A stretch of DNA of 7,684 bases from Vulcanimicrobiota bacterium (GCA_019247395.1 JAFAOZ010000008.1:1-7684), one strand, 5' to 3'; counted from the stretch's first letter, positions 1-6,873 are shown. Translations and numbers: made by a program. The notes: generated from the letters alone by a model not told the origin.

Positions 1-1
1 C

Positions 2-3000
2 TCGGCGACGCGAATGCCCCTCGCCGGCGTGCTCGTCGTCGCGACCGCGCCGTCGCAGCGTGCGACCTCGACCACCGATGCGACCGGCACCTACCGGTTT
101 CTATCGCTCGCGCCCGACACATACACCCTTTCGCTGACGCGCGACGGTTACGATCCGGTGACGCAACCGGGGCTCACCGTCGTCGCCGACCAAGTGCAAA
201 CGTACAACTCGGTGATGACGAAGACGCTGCGTACGATCGCGCACGTCACGGCGCAATCGGCGGCTGCTCTGGTGAAACCTGGCACGACGAGCGACGTGTA
301 TTCCGTCAATGCGGCGGGACAGCAGGCTCGGCTCGGCGTGAGCGGTGCGGGAAGTCTGAATAATGCCTACGGCGCGATTGCTTCGGTTCCGGGCGTCATG
401 CTCGATCCGGGTGAAGTCGGCTGGTGGCAAACCGTTCACGTACGCGGCGGTGACATCGATCAGGTCGGCTACGAGCTCGACGGCATCCCGACCAATCGCG
501 CGTACGACAACGCGCCGCAGACGATGCTCTCGAGCCTGGGCAGCCAAGAGGTGCAAGTGTACACTGGCGGCGTGCCGGCGAGCTCCGACGCGCAAGGCAT
601 CTCGGGATACGTCAATCAGGTGCTCAAAACCGGAACGTTTCCGGGCTATGCCGACGCCAATCTCTCCGTAGGATATCCGGCGTTTTACCACCAGGCTTCG
701 ATCGAGGCCGGCGGGTCGACGCCCGATCGCTCCATCAGCTACTACATCGGCATCGGCGGCAGCAATCAGTCCTTCAACTACCTCAACAATCAGAACGGCT
801 CGCAATATCCCAACTCGTTCTTTTACCCGACGAGCGCCATACCGGGGCTCACTTGCGGCATCGCAACCTGCACGAGTACGAAATATTCGAACGGATTCGT
901 CTATACCGGCGCACCCTCGCCGGTGCTCTTTACGACCGGCACCGGGTTCGCGCTTGCCACCCAATCGCTGCGCGACACGATCGTCAATCTGCATTTCGGA
1001 ATCCCACAGCGCAACGGGCTGCGGGACGACGTTCAGGCGATGTGGATGACGACCGAGAATCTCAATCAGTATTACAGCTCGATCAACGACTTTGGGGCCA
1101 ACACGCTCTTCGCGCCCTATGGGCCGCTGGTCTGGGACGATTCGCTGCAGTACCGTGGACCGGCGTATCAGCCGTTCCGTCCGAACGACGTCTATAAATA
1201 TTTCTTCCCATCGAGCCCTCCGCACGATTTCCAGGGCTTACTGCCGGCAAACATTCGTGACCCCAACGACAACGGATATTCGGTGGAGAAGTTGCAGTAC
1301 CAGCACGAGTTCACGCCGCAATCGTACCTGCGCATCTATGGGTACATGTCGTACTCCAACTGGTTCATCAACGGCTATAACTCCGACGCGCAACCGCTCT
1401 ACGGCTGGGAGCTGCCGTACTTTCTCCCCGATCACACCCATGGTTTCAACCTCAGCTACGTCAACCAGCTGAGCTCTCAACATCTGCTGAGCGTAACCGG
1501 CGCCTATACCTACTCCGCTCTCCAACGTTACTTCGTGACGTTCTTTCCGTCGGATTGGCCTATCACGAGCTACGTCGGAACCAATGGCAAGTGCTACGAT
1601 CCCTCTACGGGACTCCAGATCGGGTGTTACGATCAGACGCAGGGCACGTTGAGCAATCCGGAGCCGCCGGTGACCTATTCTTGCACCAAACATTCGACGC
1701 TGCCGGCCTGCGCGCCGGGCGTCGATCCGCAGTGGCTCGTCACGAAAACGTTCGAGAGCGGTAATCAAGGGCTCAATCAGGTCAATGCGGCGCTCACCGG
1801 TTACTCGATCACGGATCAGTGGCGTCCCGACGACAAGGTCAACGTCAATCTCGGCCTGCGCGTCGAAGATTTTACCTACTTCTTCGGCGATACGAGCCCG
1901 AGCAATCCCGCGCGCCAATTTTGGTTCAACGCGTACAACGCCGAGTATTGCTTCGCGCCGGGCGTCAACAACAACAAACCGATCGATCGCACTAACAACG
2001 GCATCGGGCCCTGTCCGTCGGTCGGCGGCGTGCAGACCGTGCCGCTCGCGCAGTCGCCGTATGGCCCGCTGGTGAACAGCAGCGGCGGTCAATATACCAC
2101 GGCGCGCTTTCAGCCGCGTTTCGGCCTTACCTATACGCTCGATCCCAATAACGTTCTGCGCGGCTCGGCCGGCGTCTACGCGCGGCCACCCAACTCGTCG
2201 TGGGTGCAGTACAACACGCTCAAAGAGGATCTCCCGTCGTTCCTCGGTTCGCACTTCTATGGGTACGGGTTCAACACACCCGATCACTTGATTCGGCCGG
2301 ACACCTCGTACAACTACGACCTTTCGTGGGAGCACCGTTTCAAAGGCACGGACTGGTCGCTCAAGTTGAGCCCGTTCTTCCGCGCGACGCGCGATCAGCT
2401 GCAAAATTTCTACATCGATCCGCAAGGCGGCCTGGAATCGGGTCTCAACGTCGGCAGCCAGCAAAGCGACGGCATCGAGCTCGCGCTGCAGAAGGGGGAC
2501 TTCTCACGCGAGGGGCTGAGCGGACAGCTGTCGTTTACGTATACTCACAGCCAGATTAAATATCAAGACTTTTCGAATACGAATCAGAACGTCATCGATC
2601 AGCTGAACGGCTACATTCTTGCATACGATTCCTATCTCAAAGGACACGGCGGTTATCCGTGTTATTTCTTCGAATCGGCCGGCGGAGCGGGGACGAATAA
2701 CTGCAAACAGCCCGGCGTCGTGACGAATCCGTACTACAACAAGCCTTATCAGAATTCGTTCGATCCGACCGCCTGGTATCCGACCTACGACGTCATCCCA
2801 GGACCGGTTGCCGCGGCGAACGGCTATGCCGTGCCCTACGTGGCAACGCTCTTGCTGAACTACCGCCACCAGCGCTTCAACGTGACGAACTATTGGAACT
2901 TCAACTCGGGTGCCGAGTACGGTGCACCGACCGCATGGCCGGGATACAATCCGCAATCCTGTTACGCTCCGCCGCGGGCCTGGGTCGCAGCCCACGGAAA

Positions 3001-3418
3001 GGCCGCCGATCCGGCGTCGTGCGACAACTTTGGCAATCTTCCGCTCTTCATCCCCGATCCGTTTAGCAACGGCTACGACAACCTCGGCGCGTTCAAAGAG
3101 CCGTGGCAGCTGCAGATGGGGGTCGCGATGAGCTATGACGTCAGCCCGCGTGTGACGCTGCGGCTCAACTTCACGAACCTTTTAGACATCTGCGGGCAGC
3201 GCGGCTACGCCTGGGATAATCCGTACGTCTGCACCTACGGATCGCTCCCTTCGAACTTCCTCTATCCGGCGGGGAACTTTTATCCGAACTCGATTTCGCA
3301 GCATGCACCGGCGCAGCTGCAGTACCCCTATTCCTTCTGGTTCAACGGCAACAACACCGGATTTTTGGGCGTCACCGAGCCGCTGCAAGTGACCGGCTCC
3401 GTCAGCATCCACCTGTAA
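2..3418 (+). CDS. TonB-dependent outer-membrane receptor with carboxypeptidase-regulatory-like N-domain (5' partial)
   Basis: Outer-membrane active transporter that would import a large or scarce ligand using TonB/ExbBD energy; the ligand cannot be told. Counting from the ATG at position 14 as residue 1, residues 1-65 form a CarboxypepD_reg-like beta-sandwich (PLAGV, TDATGTYRF, LAPDTYTLSL, DGY). A TonB-box-like IAHVTA lies at 75-80. The plug domain spans about 95-207 (VHVRGGDIDQ, YELDGIPTNRAYDN, YTGGVPAS, LKTGT). The rest to 1134 is a long barrel with Tyr/Asn/Ser-rich strands and loops, ending in a final strand VTGSVSIHL. The frame is open to the left edge and Met1 sits inside the regulatory-domain repeat, where the family has an ordinary residue, so the true start and signal peptide lie upstream. 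Fourteen cysteines occur as seven close pairs, all in the barrel. The last residue is Leu, not the usual aromatic. The fold and class are certain; the substrate is unknown. Confidence 0.93.
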   Translation, partial: SATRMPLAGVLVVATAPSQRATSTTDATGTYRFLSLAPDTYTLSLTRDGYDPVTQPGLTVVADQVQTYNSVMTKTLRTIAHVTAQSAAALVKPGTTSDVYSVNAAGQQARLGVSGAGSLNNAYGAIASVPGVMLDPGEVGWWQTVHVRGGDIDQVGYELDGIPTNRAYDNAPQTMLSSLGSQEVQVYTGGVPASSDAQGISGYVNQVLKTGTFPGYADANLSVGYPAFYHQASIEAGGSTPDRSISYYIGIGGSNQSFNYLNNQNGSQYPNSFFYPTSAIPGLTCGIATCTSTKYSNGFVYTGAPSPVLFTTGTGFALATQSLRDTIVNLHFGIPQRNGLRDDVQAMWMTTENLNQYYSSINDFGANTLFAPYGPLVWDDSLQYRGPAYQPFRPNDVYKYFFPSSPPHDFQGLLPANIRDPNDNGYSVEKLQYQHEFTPQSYLRIYGYMSYSNWFINGYNSDAQPLYGWELPYFLPDHTHGFNLSYVNQLSSQHLLSVTGAYTYSALQRYFVTFFPSDWPITSYVGTNGKCYDPSTGLQIGCYDQTQGTLSNPEPPVTYSCTKHSTLPACAPGVDPQWLVTKTFESGNQGLNQVNAALTGYSITDQWRPDDKVNVNLGLRVEDFTYFFGDTSPSNPARQFWFNAYNAEYCFAPGVNNNKPIDRTNNGIGPCPSVGGVQTVPLAQSPYGPLVNSSGGQYTTARFQPRFGLTYTLDPNNVLRGSAGVYARPPNSSWVQYNTLKEDLPSFLGSHFYGYGFNTPDHLIRPDTSYNYDLSWEHRFKGTDWSLKLSPFFRATRDQLQNFYIDPQGGLESGLNVGSQQSDGIELALQKGDFSREGLSGQLSFTYTHSQIKYQDFSNTNQNVIDQLNGYILAYDSYLKGHGGYPCYFFESAGGAGTNNCKQPGVVTNPYYNKPYQNSFDPTAWYPTYDVIPGPVAAANGYAVPYVATLLLNYRHQRFNVTNYWNFNSGAEYGAPTAWPGYNPQSCYAPPRAWVAAHGKAADPASCDNFGNLPLFIPDPFSNGYDNLGAFKEPWQLQMGVAMSYDVSPRVTLRLNFTNLLDICGQRGYAWDNPYVCTYGSLPSNFLYPAGNFYPNSISQHAPAQLQYPYSFWFNGNNTGFLGVTEPLQVTGSVSIHL

Positions 3419-3452
3419 CGGGGGCAAGCGCAGATTTCTTAACGCATTTCAA

Positions 3453-3481
3453 TCGACACCGAAAGCAGCCCGGCGTACGAT
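3453..3481 (+). promoter_or_regulatory. Possible sigma-70-type promoter for the secreted-protein gene
   Basis: TCGACA (3453-3458, 5 of 6 to TTGACA) is separated by 17 bp from TACGAT (3476-3481, 4 of 6 to TATAAT) in the 75-bp gap between the receptor stop and the next ATG. Initiation would be expected near 3488, leaving only about six untranslated bases before the ATG at 3494, so the message would be nearly leaderless. The match could be chance. Confidence 0.35.
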
Positions 3482-3493
3482 AGGGTCGACCGT

Positions 3494-4159
3494 ATGAAGC
3501 GGCTACGCAGCAGGAAACATTGGGCAGTCTCCGCGGTCGCGATTGCGGCGGCGGCGAGCATCCTCATGATGGGGTCGAGCGCGCGAGCGCAGATGTTGCC
3601 GCGCGAGTCCCCCTTGCCCGCTCCCGATGCGAGCGCGTCACCGCAATCCGCCGGTGGAGCAAACACGGTCACCGTCCCGCGCGGCATAACGGTGCCGATT
3701 TTCGTAACGCGTGACGTGCGGGTCGGCGCGGAGGGCGCATCGCAGGAAGAGCACAAGGTGAAGTTCGCCGTCGATCAACCGGTGATCGTCGATGGCTACG
3801 TGATTGCAAAGCCGGGAGATCTCGCCGAGGGGCATTACGATACGCAGACCAATCAAACGAAGCGTCAGTTTGAGACGACCACCTCACAAGAGCTGGAGCT
3901 CGATATTGACGACGTCGTCAATTTCTGCGGCGATACGATTTACGTGCAGTTCGTTCACACATTCGTCGGCGGGACGCGCTCCGGCTTTATGAGCTTTGGC
4001 GTCCACCAGCACGATGCGGCGGTCGGCAAAGGCTCCGTACTCGCCGCCTCGACCGATCGCGTGCAGAAGCGCGTTTGCGCCGAGCCAGCGACCGGTCAGC
4101 CGCCCGCAATACCGAAGGATATTATTGCGCCGGACGCGCAGGCGACGCCGCCCTCTTAG
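3494..4159 (+). CDS. Secreted protein of unknown function (signal peptide, 221 aa)
   Basis: I do not recognise a named family. The N-terminus is a classical Sec signal peptide: basic MKRLRSRKH, a hydrophobic Ala-rich core at about 10-27, and an A-R-A|Q cleavage site after residue 32. A Pro/Ser/Ala-rich linker (35-55) follows. Residues 58-115 have alternating hydrophobic strands (TVPRGITVPIFVTRDV, VKFAVDQPVIVDGYVIAKPG, AEGHY). This resembles a beta-rich pattern seen in many exported proteins, in which a 'dv.vdG.vviakG' stretch follows a 'G..v.v' strand, but that is only a resemblance. Cys145 and Cys195 are the only cysteines in the mature protein and could form a disulfide. The C-terminus is Pro/Ala-rich. 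The ATG at 3494 is required for the signal peptide; AGGG at 3482-3485 could act as a ribosome binding site with 8-nt spacing. It starts 75 bp after the receptor on the same strand, so it could be cotranscribed, though it may have its own promoter. Its last 38 bp overlap the convergent gene. Confidence 0.8.
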   Translation: MKRLRSRKHWAVSAVAIAAAASILMMGSSARAQMLPRESPLPAPDASASPQSAGGANTVTVPRGITVPIFVTRDVRVGAEGASQEEHKVKFAVDQPVIVDGYVIAKPGDLAEGHYDTQTNQTKRQFETTTSQELELDIDDVVNFCGDTIYVQFVHTFVGGTRSGFMSFGVHQHDAAVGKGSVLAASTDRVQKRVCAEPATGQPPAIPKDIIAPDAQATPPS

Positions 4160-4559
4160 CGCGGCGTGGCGTGCGCTTGACGAGCCGAATGCGTGTGCCG
4201 TTCTCGTAGAACTCCAACCGATCGAGCAGGCTATGCATGATGAAGAGTCCGTAGCCGCGCTCTGAACCGCGCTCCGGAGCGCGGCGATCGCGCGGCGGTT
4301 CGAAGCCCAAGCCGTTTTGCGCGATCTCCGCCACGAGACGCTGATGAGCGTACACGCAGTCAACGGTCAAACACGAGCATTTTCCGTGCTCGATCGCATT
4401 TGCCAGCGCTTCGCCGACCGCAGTTTCGAAATCCACAGAGTCGGCTCCCTGAAGCCACGCTGCAGCGAATTGTGCAATTGCCTTGCGGGCCCGGCGCGCA
4501 TCGCTTGGGGTGCAGCCGAACGTTTCTCTGTATTGCGGGATATGAGCCACGTCCGCCAT
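4122..4559 (-). CDS. RsbW-like ATP-binding protein (anti-sigma factor / serine kinase type, HATPase_c_2)
   Basis: A 145-aa single-domain GHKL protein, the usual size for RsbW/SpoIIAB-type regulators, which bind a sigma factor or phosphorylate a STAS anti-anti-sigma partner in the cytoplasm. Visible motifs: N-box E50-A-L-A-N54-A-I-E-H-G; G1-box region Q81-N-G-L-G85-F-E-P-P; G2 region GYGLFIMHSLLDRLEF (102-117), then the closing strand GTRIRLVKR. The family normally has Asp where Gln81 stands (DxGxGF), the residue that contacts adenine, so ATP binding may be weakened or altered. A basic tail of about 16 residues (130-145) extends past the domain. The start is ATG at 4559, 24 bp after the transporter stop, with only a weak GGGA upstream, which suggests translation within an operon. 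No sigma factor, STAS protein or PP2C phosphatase is in view, so the partner is unknown. It could instead act in another GHKL-dependent switch. Confidence 0.85.
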   Translation of the reverse strand: MADVAHIPQYRETFGCTPSDARRARKAIAQFAAAWLQGADSVDFETAVGEALANAIEHGKCSCLTVDCVYAHQRLVAEIAQNGLGFEPPRDRRAPERGSERGYGLFIMHSLLDRLEFYENGTRIRLVKRTPRRAKRAASPARPAQ

Positions 4560-4583
4560 TTTCCCAAAGCTGGTAAGACTATG

Positions 4584-5798
4584 CTATCCGCTAAGCCAAA
4601 GCCAGACGACGCTCACCGCTATGGTTGCCGGGACGACGAGCAATCCTAAGCGGATGTAGTCGAGCAATCCGATTCGTACGCCATAGCCGCGTAAGGTGGT
4701 CATCCAAAGTATCGTCGCGAGCGAGCCGGTCGTCACGAGATTCGGCCCGACGTCTACTCCAACGATTAGCGGGTAAGCAACCTGGGAGACATTGATGTGC
4801 TCGACGATGTAGGCCGCCGCTACGGCAATCGGCAAGTTGTTAAAACAATTGGAAAGGAGCGCTGCGCCGCTCGCCGATGCCGCAATCGTCGCGAGGTTTC
4901 CGTATCGCAGCGCGCGATCGAGTTCCGCGAGCGTCCAGGCCAAGAAGCCTCCTCGAACGACCGCGTCGAGTAAAACGAAAAGCGCCGCCAGCAAGGCCAG
5001 CGTCTTCCATGAGATGTGCTTTGCAACATCGATTGGCGGCGTCGCGGCGACCGCCATCGTCAGCAACGAGCCGCAGAGCGCAATCGGGCCGAGCGGCCAG
5101 TGCAGCAGCAAAGCGACGACGTACGCAACGACGATCGCAGCGAATGCACCGAGTGCGAGGATCGTGCGGCGGCTTGGCGCGCGCCACGGCGGCGCTTCGA
5201 CATGCCCTTGCAACTCGCGCGAGAAGAAGAAGAGGAAAATTCCAAGCGTTACGGCGATCGCTGCGATTTGCGCCGGACCGAGATGCCAAAGGTACGCAGC
5301 GAGCTGCGGATGGGGCAAAATCAGCACGTTTGCCGGATTCGAAAAAGGGAGTCCAAATGAAGCCGTGTTTGCGGCAAAAACGCAGCCAAGCAGATACGGC
5401 TTGCCGAAGCCCGGCAGCCCGCGGTACACCGCGCGATAGACGATTGGTGTCAAAGCGATTGCCGTGGCGTCGTTCGATAGGAACAGCGTGACGATGCAAC
5501 ACGCGACAAAAAGCATCACGAAGAGCCGACGCCGCGATCCGTTCGCCTGGCGCACCGCGAGGTCGCCGATCCATTCGAAGGCGCCGCTCCGGTCGGCGGC
5601 GGCGGAGATGGCCATCAAGCCTAGGATGAAGAGCAGAATATTCCACTGCCGCGCGACCGCAACGGCCGCACTCGGCAGCGGTTCGGCGCCGGTGACGATC
5701 AAGAACGCCGCTCCGGCAATCGGCCAAAGCCACGCCGGCACGCGCGGCGGCCGCAGCGCGAGCAACAGGATCGCGACGGCGGCGACGGCGAGCGCCAA
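4584..5798 (-). CDS. ArsB-like permease of the ion transporter superfamily (ArsB/SLC13/NhaD), possible arsenite efflux pump
   Basis: A 404-aa inner-membrane protein with about 11-12 hydrophobic segments and a central hydrophilic loop near 195-211 separating two halves. E. coli ArsB is 429 aa. ArsB-type motifs are present: FLSNDATAIALTPIV (106-120; ArsB has a similar F.aND.a.lilTPIV), ANTASFGLPFSNPANVL (143-159), NNLPIAVAA (320-328), and G-V-D349-V-G-P-N-L-V followed by GSLATILW (358-365), the hallmark C-terminal segment of ArsB. This points to ArsB rather than a dicarboxylate SLC13 carrier, but no arsR, arsC, arsA or acr3 is nearby, so the substrate (arsenite/antimonite or another anion) is inference. 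The start is a TTG at 5798, eight bases after the recombinase stop. No ATG or GTG occurs in frame just upstream and no clear Shine-Dalgarno is seen, so translational coupling to the recombinase is likely. Confidence 0.87.
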   Translation of the reverse strand: MALAVAAVAILLLALRPPRVPAWLWPIAGAAFLIVTGAEPLPSAAVAVARQWNILLFILGLMAISAAADRSGAFEWIGDLAVRQANGSRRRLFVMLFVACCIVTLFLSNDATAIALTPIVYRAVYRGLPGFGKPYLLGCVFAANTASFGLPFSNPANVLILPHPQLAAYLWHLGPAQIAAIAVTLGIFLFFFSRELQGHVEAPPWRAPSRRTILALGAFAAIVVAYVVALLLHWPLGPIALCGSLLTMAVAATPPIDVAKHISWKTLALLAALFVLLDAVVRGGFLAWTLAELDRALRYGNLATIAASASGAALLSNCFNNLPIAVAAAYIVEHINVSQVAYPLIVGVDVGPNLVTTGSLATILWMTTLRGYGVRIGLLDYIRLGLLVVPATIAVSVVWLWLSG

Positions 5799-5806
5799 GG
5801 GTAAGC

Positions 5807-6751
5807 TTAATGATCCATTTGGTCGCGCGGATGTGCTTGATCGTACGCTCTGCGCTTGTGCCCCATCGCCAACTGTAGATAAACGCCGGTCGTTGCAAGG
5901 CTCTCGTGACCGAGCAGTTCGCGAACCGTTTCGAGATCGACGCCGTTCTCGACGAGATGCGTCGCAAAGGAGTGGCGCAGCGTGTGAGGGGTGGCATGCT
6001 TTTGAATGCCGCTGACGCTATAGATCGTACGAAATATTCGCCAGACGTGCTTGGGGGTGAGCCCCTTTCCGCTGCGGCCGAGAAAGAGCGCTGGATCGGC
6101 ACTCTGGGGCCGCACGCGAAGATAGGCATCGATTGCTTCTGCCGCGGCGTGGTTGATGACGACGACCCGTTCCTTGCTGCCCTTGCCGACGACGCGAATC
6201 GTCCGCTCGCCGAGGTCGACATCGGCGAGCCGGACGCCGGCGACCTCGGCACGGCGCATGCCGCTGGCATAAAAGAGCTCGAGGATCGCCGTATCGCGCA
6301 GCCTAGCCGAATCGCTGCGGCCTGCCAGGCTGGTTCTCAGCAGCTTCATGACCTCGGCGACCTTCAGGGGCGCGGGCCGCTTTTTAGCGACCGAAGGCCC
6401 CGGAATGGCGGCCGCCGGATCCGCTTCGAGGACGCCGGTGATTTTCAGGAACCGGTAGAGCGCGCGAATGGAGGAAAGCTTGCGGCATACGGTCCGGCTG
6501 TCGTAGCCGCGGCCGTCGAACATATACGCGATGTATTGGCGGATTTGCGTTGCCTGCACGCCCCGCAGCGGCGTGCCGCCCTGGCTCTCGCGCAGAAAGT
6601 CCACGAACTCGTTGAGATCGCGCTCGTAGGCCTCAACCGTGAGCGGGCTGCGCTTGCGCTCGGTGAGTAGGTAACCTCGAAGGTCCCGGACGAGCGGGTC
6701 GACGACGCGGGTTGTCTCCGGGGCCTTCTTTAAGCCTGCTGGACGCGACAT
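5807..6751 (-). CDS. XerC/XerD-type tyrosine recombinase
   Basis: A 314-aa site-specific recombinase, slightly longer than E. coli XerC/XerD (about 300 aa). The N-terminal SAM-like core-binding domain spans about 17-110 (SPLTVEAYERDLNEFVDFL, IRQYIAYMFDGRGYDSRTV, KLSSIRALYRFL), and the catalytic domain about 125-300. All six active-site residues are in place with Xer spacing: R166 (YASGMRRAE), K190 (VVGKGSKER), H256 and R259 (TPHTLRHSFATHL), H282 (LLGHESL) and nucleophile Y291 (TTGVYLQL). The C-terminal KRRAYDQAHPR matches the Xer tail. It could be the housekeeping XerC/D that resolves chromosome dimers at dif, or an accessory Xer-like integrase; no dif or att core was identified. The ATG at 6751 lies 5 bases from a 25-bp inverted repeat, and the GAAAGA that may serve as its ribosome binding site is inside that repeat. 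It appears to be the first gene of a three-gene run with the transporter and RsbW-like genes. Confidence 0.94.
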   Translation of the reverse strand: MSRPAGLKKAPETTRVVDPLVRDLRGYLLTERKRSPLTVEAYERDLNEFVDFLRESQGGTPLRGVQATQIRQYIAYMFDGRGYDSRTVCRKLSSIRALYRFLKITGVLEADPAAAIPGPSVAKKRPAPLKVAEVMKLLRTSLAGRSDSARLRDTAILELFYASGMRRAEVAGVRLADVDLGERTIRVVGKGSKERVVVINHAAAEAIDAYLRVRPQSADPALFLGRSGKGLTPKHVWRIFRTIYSVSGIQKHATPHTLRHSFATHLVENGVDLETVRELLGHESLATTGVYLQLAMGHKRRAYDQAHPRDQMDH

Positions 6752-6756
6752 AATAA

Positions 6757-6832
6757 ATCTTTCATCGCATTCGAGCGGGGAAAGAGAAGTACCTGCAATC
6801 GGCCATCTCCCCGCTCGAATGCGACGAAAGAT
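6757..6832. repeat. Near-perfect 25-bp inverted repeat (26-nt spacer) next to the recombinase start
   Basis: The left arm 6757-6781 and right arm 6808-6832 are reverse complements at 24 of 25 positions (arm core CGCATTCGAGCGGGGA); the only difference is A6764 against C6825. In a minus-strand transcript this pair becomes U-G, so the RNA hairpin would be continuously paired. The left arm ends 5 bases before the recombinase ATG. No flanking target-site duplication is seen (AATAA on the left, CGCGG on the right), and no T-run follows the stem on either strand as expected for an intrinsic terminator. It may be an RNA switch, a protein or recombinase binding site, or a small palindromic repeat element. 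Confidence 0.9.
6758..6763 (-). promoter_or_regulatory. Weak Shine-Dalgarno-like GAAAGA of the recombinase, inside the inverted-repeat stem
   Basis: On the minus strand GAAAGA precedes the ATG at 6751 with six bases between. It is the only purine-rich stretch at workable distance and lies in the outer end of the 25-bp stem, so folding of the hairpin would hide it. Confidence 0.4.
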
Positions 6833-6840
6833 CGCGGGAT

Positions 6841-6873
6841 AAAACGATAAACCGGAGGCTTTGAGGGTCCGGC
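6841..6873 (-). terminator. Weak terminator-like hairpin downstream of the GH114 gene
   Basis: Reading the minus strand, CCGGA (6872-6868) and TCCGG (6856-6852) form a 5-bp stem, plus one G-U pair at the outer end, around an 11-nt loop. It is followed by the T-rich TTATCGTTTT (6850-6841). It lies 22 bp past the GH114 stop codon, a sensible place for an intrinsic terminator, but the stem is short and the T-run interrupted. Confidence 0.3.

Noticed and set aside
14..16. ATG at 14 as the receptor's true start
   Set aside because: It falls inside the regulatory-like domain, leaves no signal peptide, and the frame is open to the window edge.
101..2464. Two long open frames on the minus strand (101-1225 and 1238-2464) opposite the receptor gene
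   Set aside because: They are Arg/Val-rich with no recognisable domain and mirror the codon bias of the receptor, whose domains are unmistakable.
4145..4167. 7-bp GC stem (ACGCCGC / GCGGCGT) around the secreted-protein stop codon as a shared terminator
   Set aside because: No T-rich tract follows on either strand, and GC-rich codons make such stems common here.
4840..6270. A 476-codon open frame on the minus strand running across the recombinase and permease genes
   Set aside because: Arg/Ala-rich and low in complexity, it is an out-of-frame reading of two well-supported genes.
5906..6670. Open frame on the plus strand opposite the recombinase
   Set aside because: It has no recognisable motif or credible start context; the opposite strand carries all six catalytic residues of a Xer recombinase.
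6757..6832. Inverted repeat as a MITE or insertion-sequence remnant, an intrinsic terminator, or a dif site
   Set aside because: No target-site duplication flanks it, no T-run follows either arm, and arm and spacer lengths do not fit the 28-bp dif layout.
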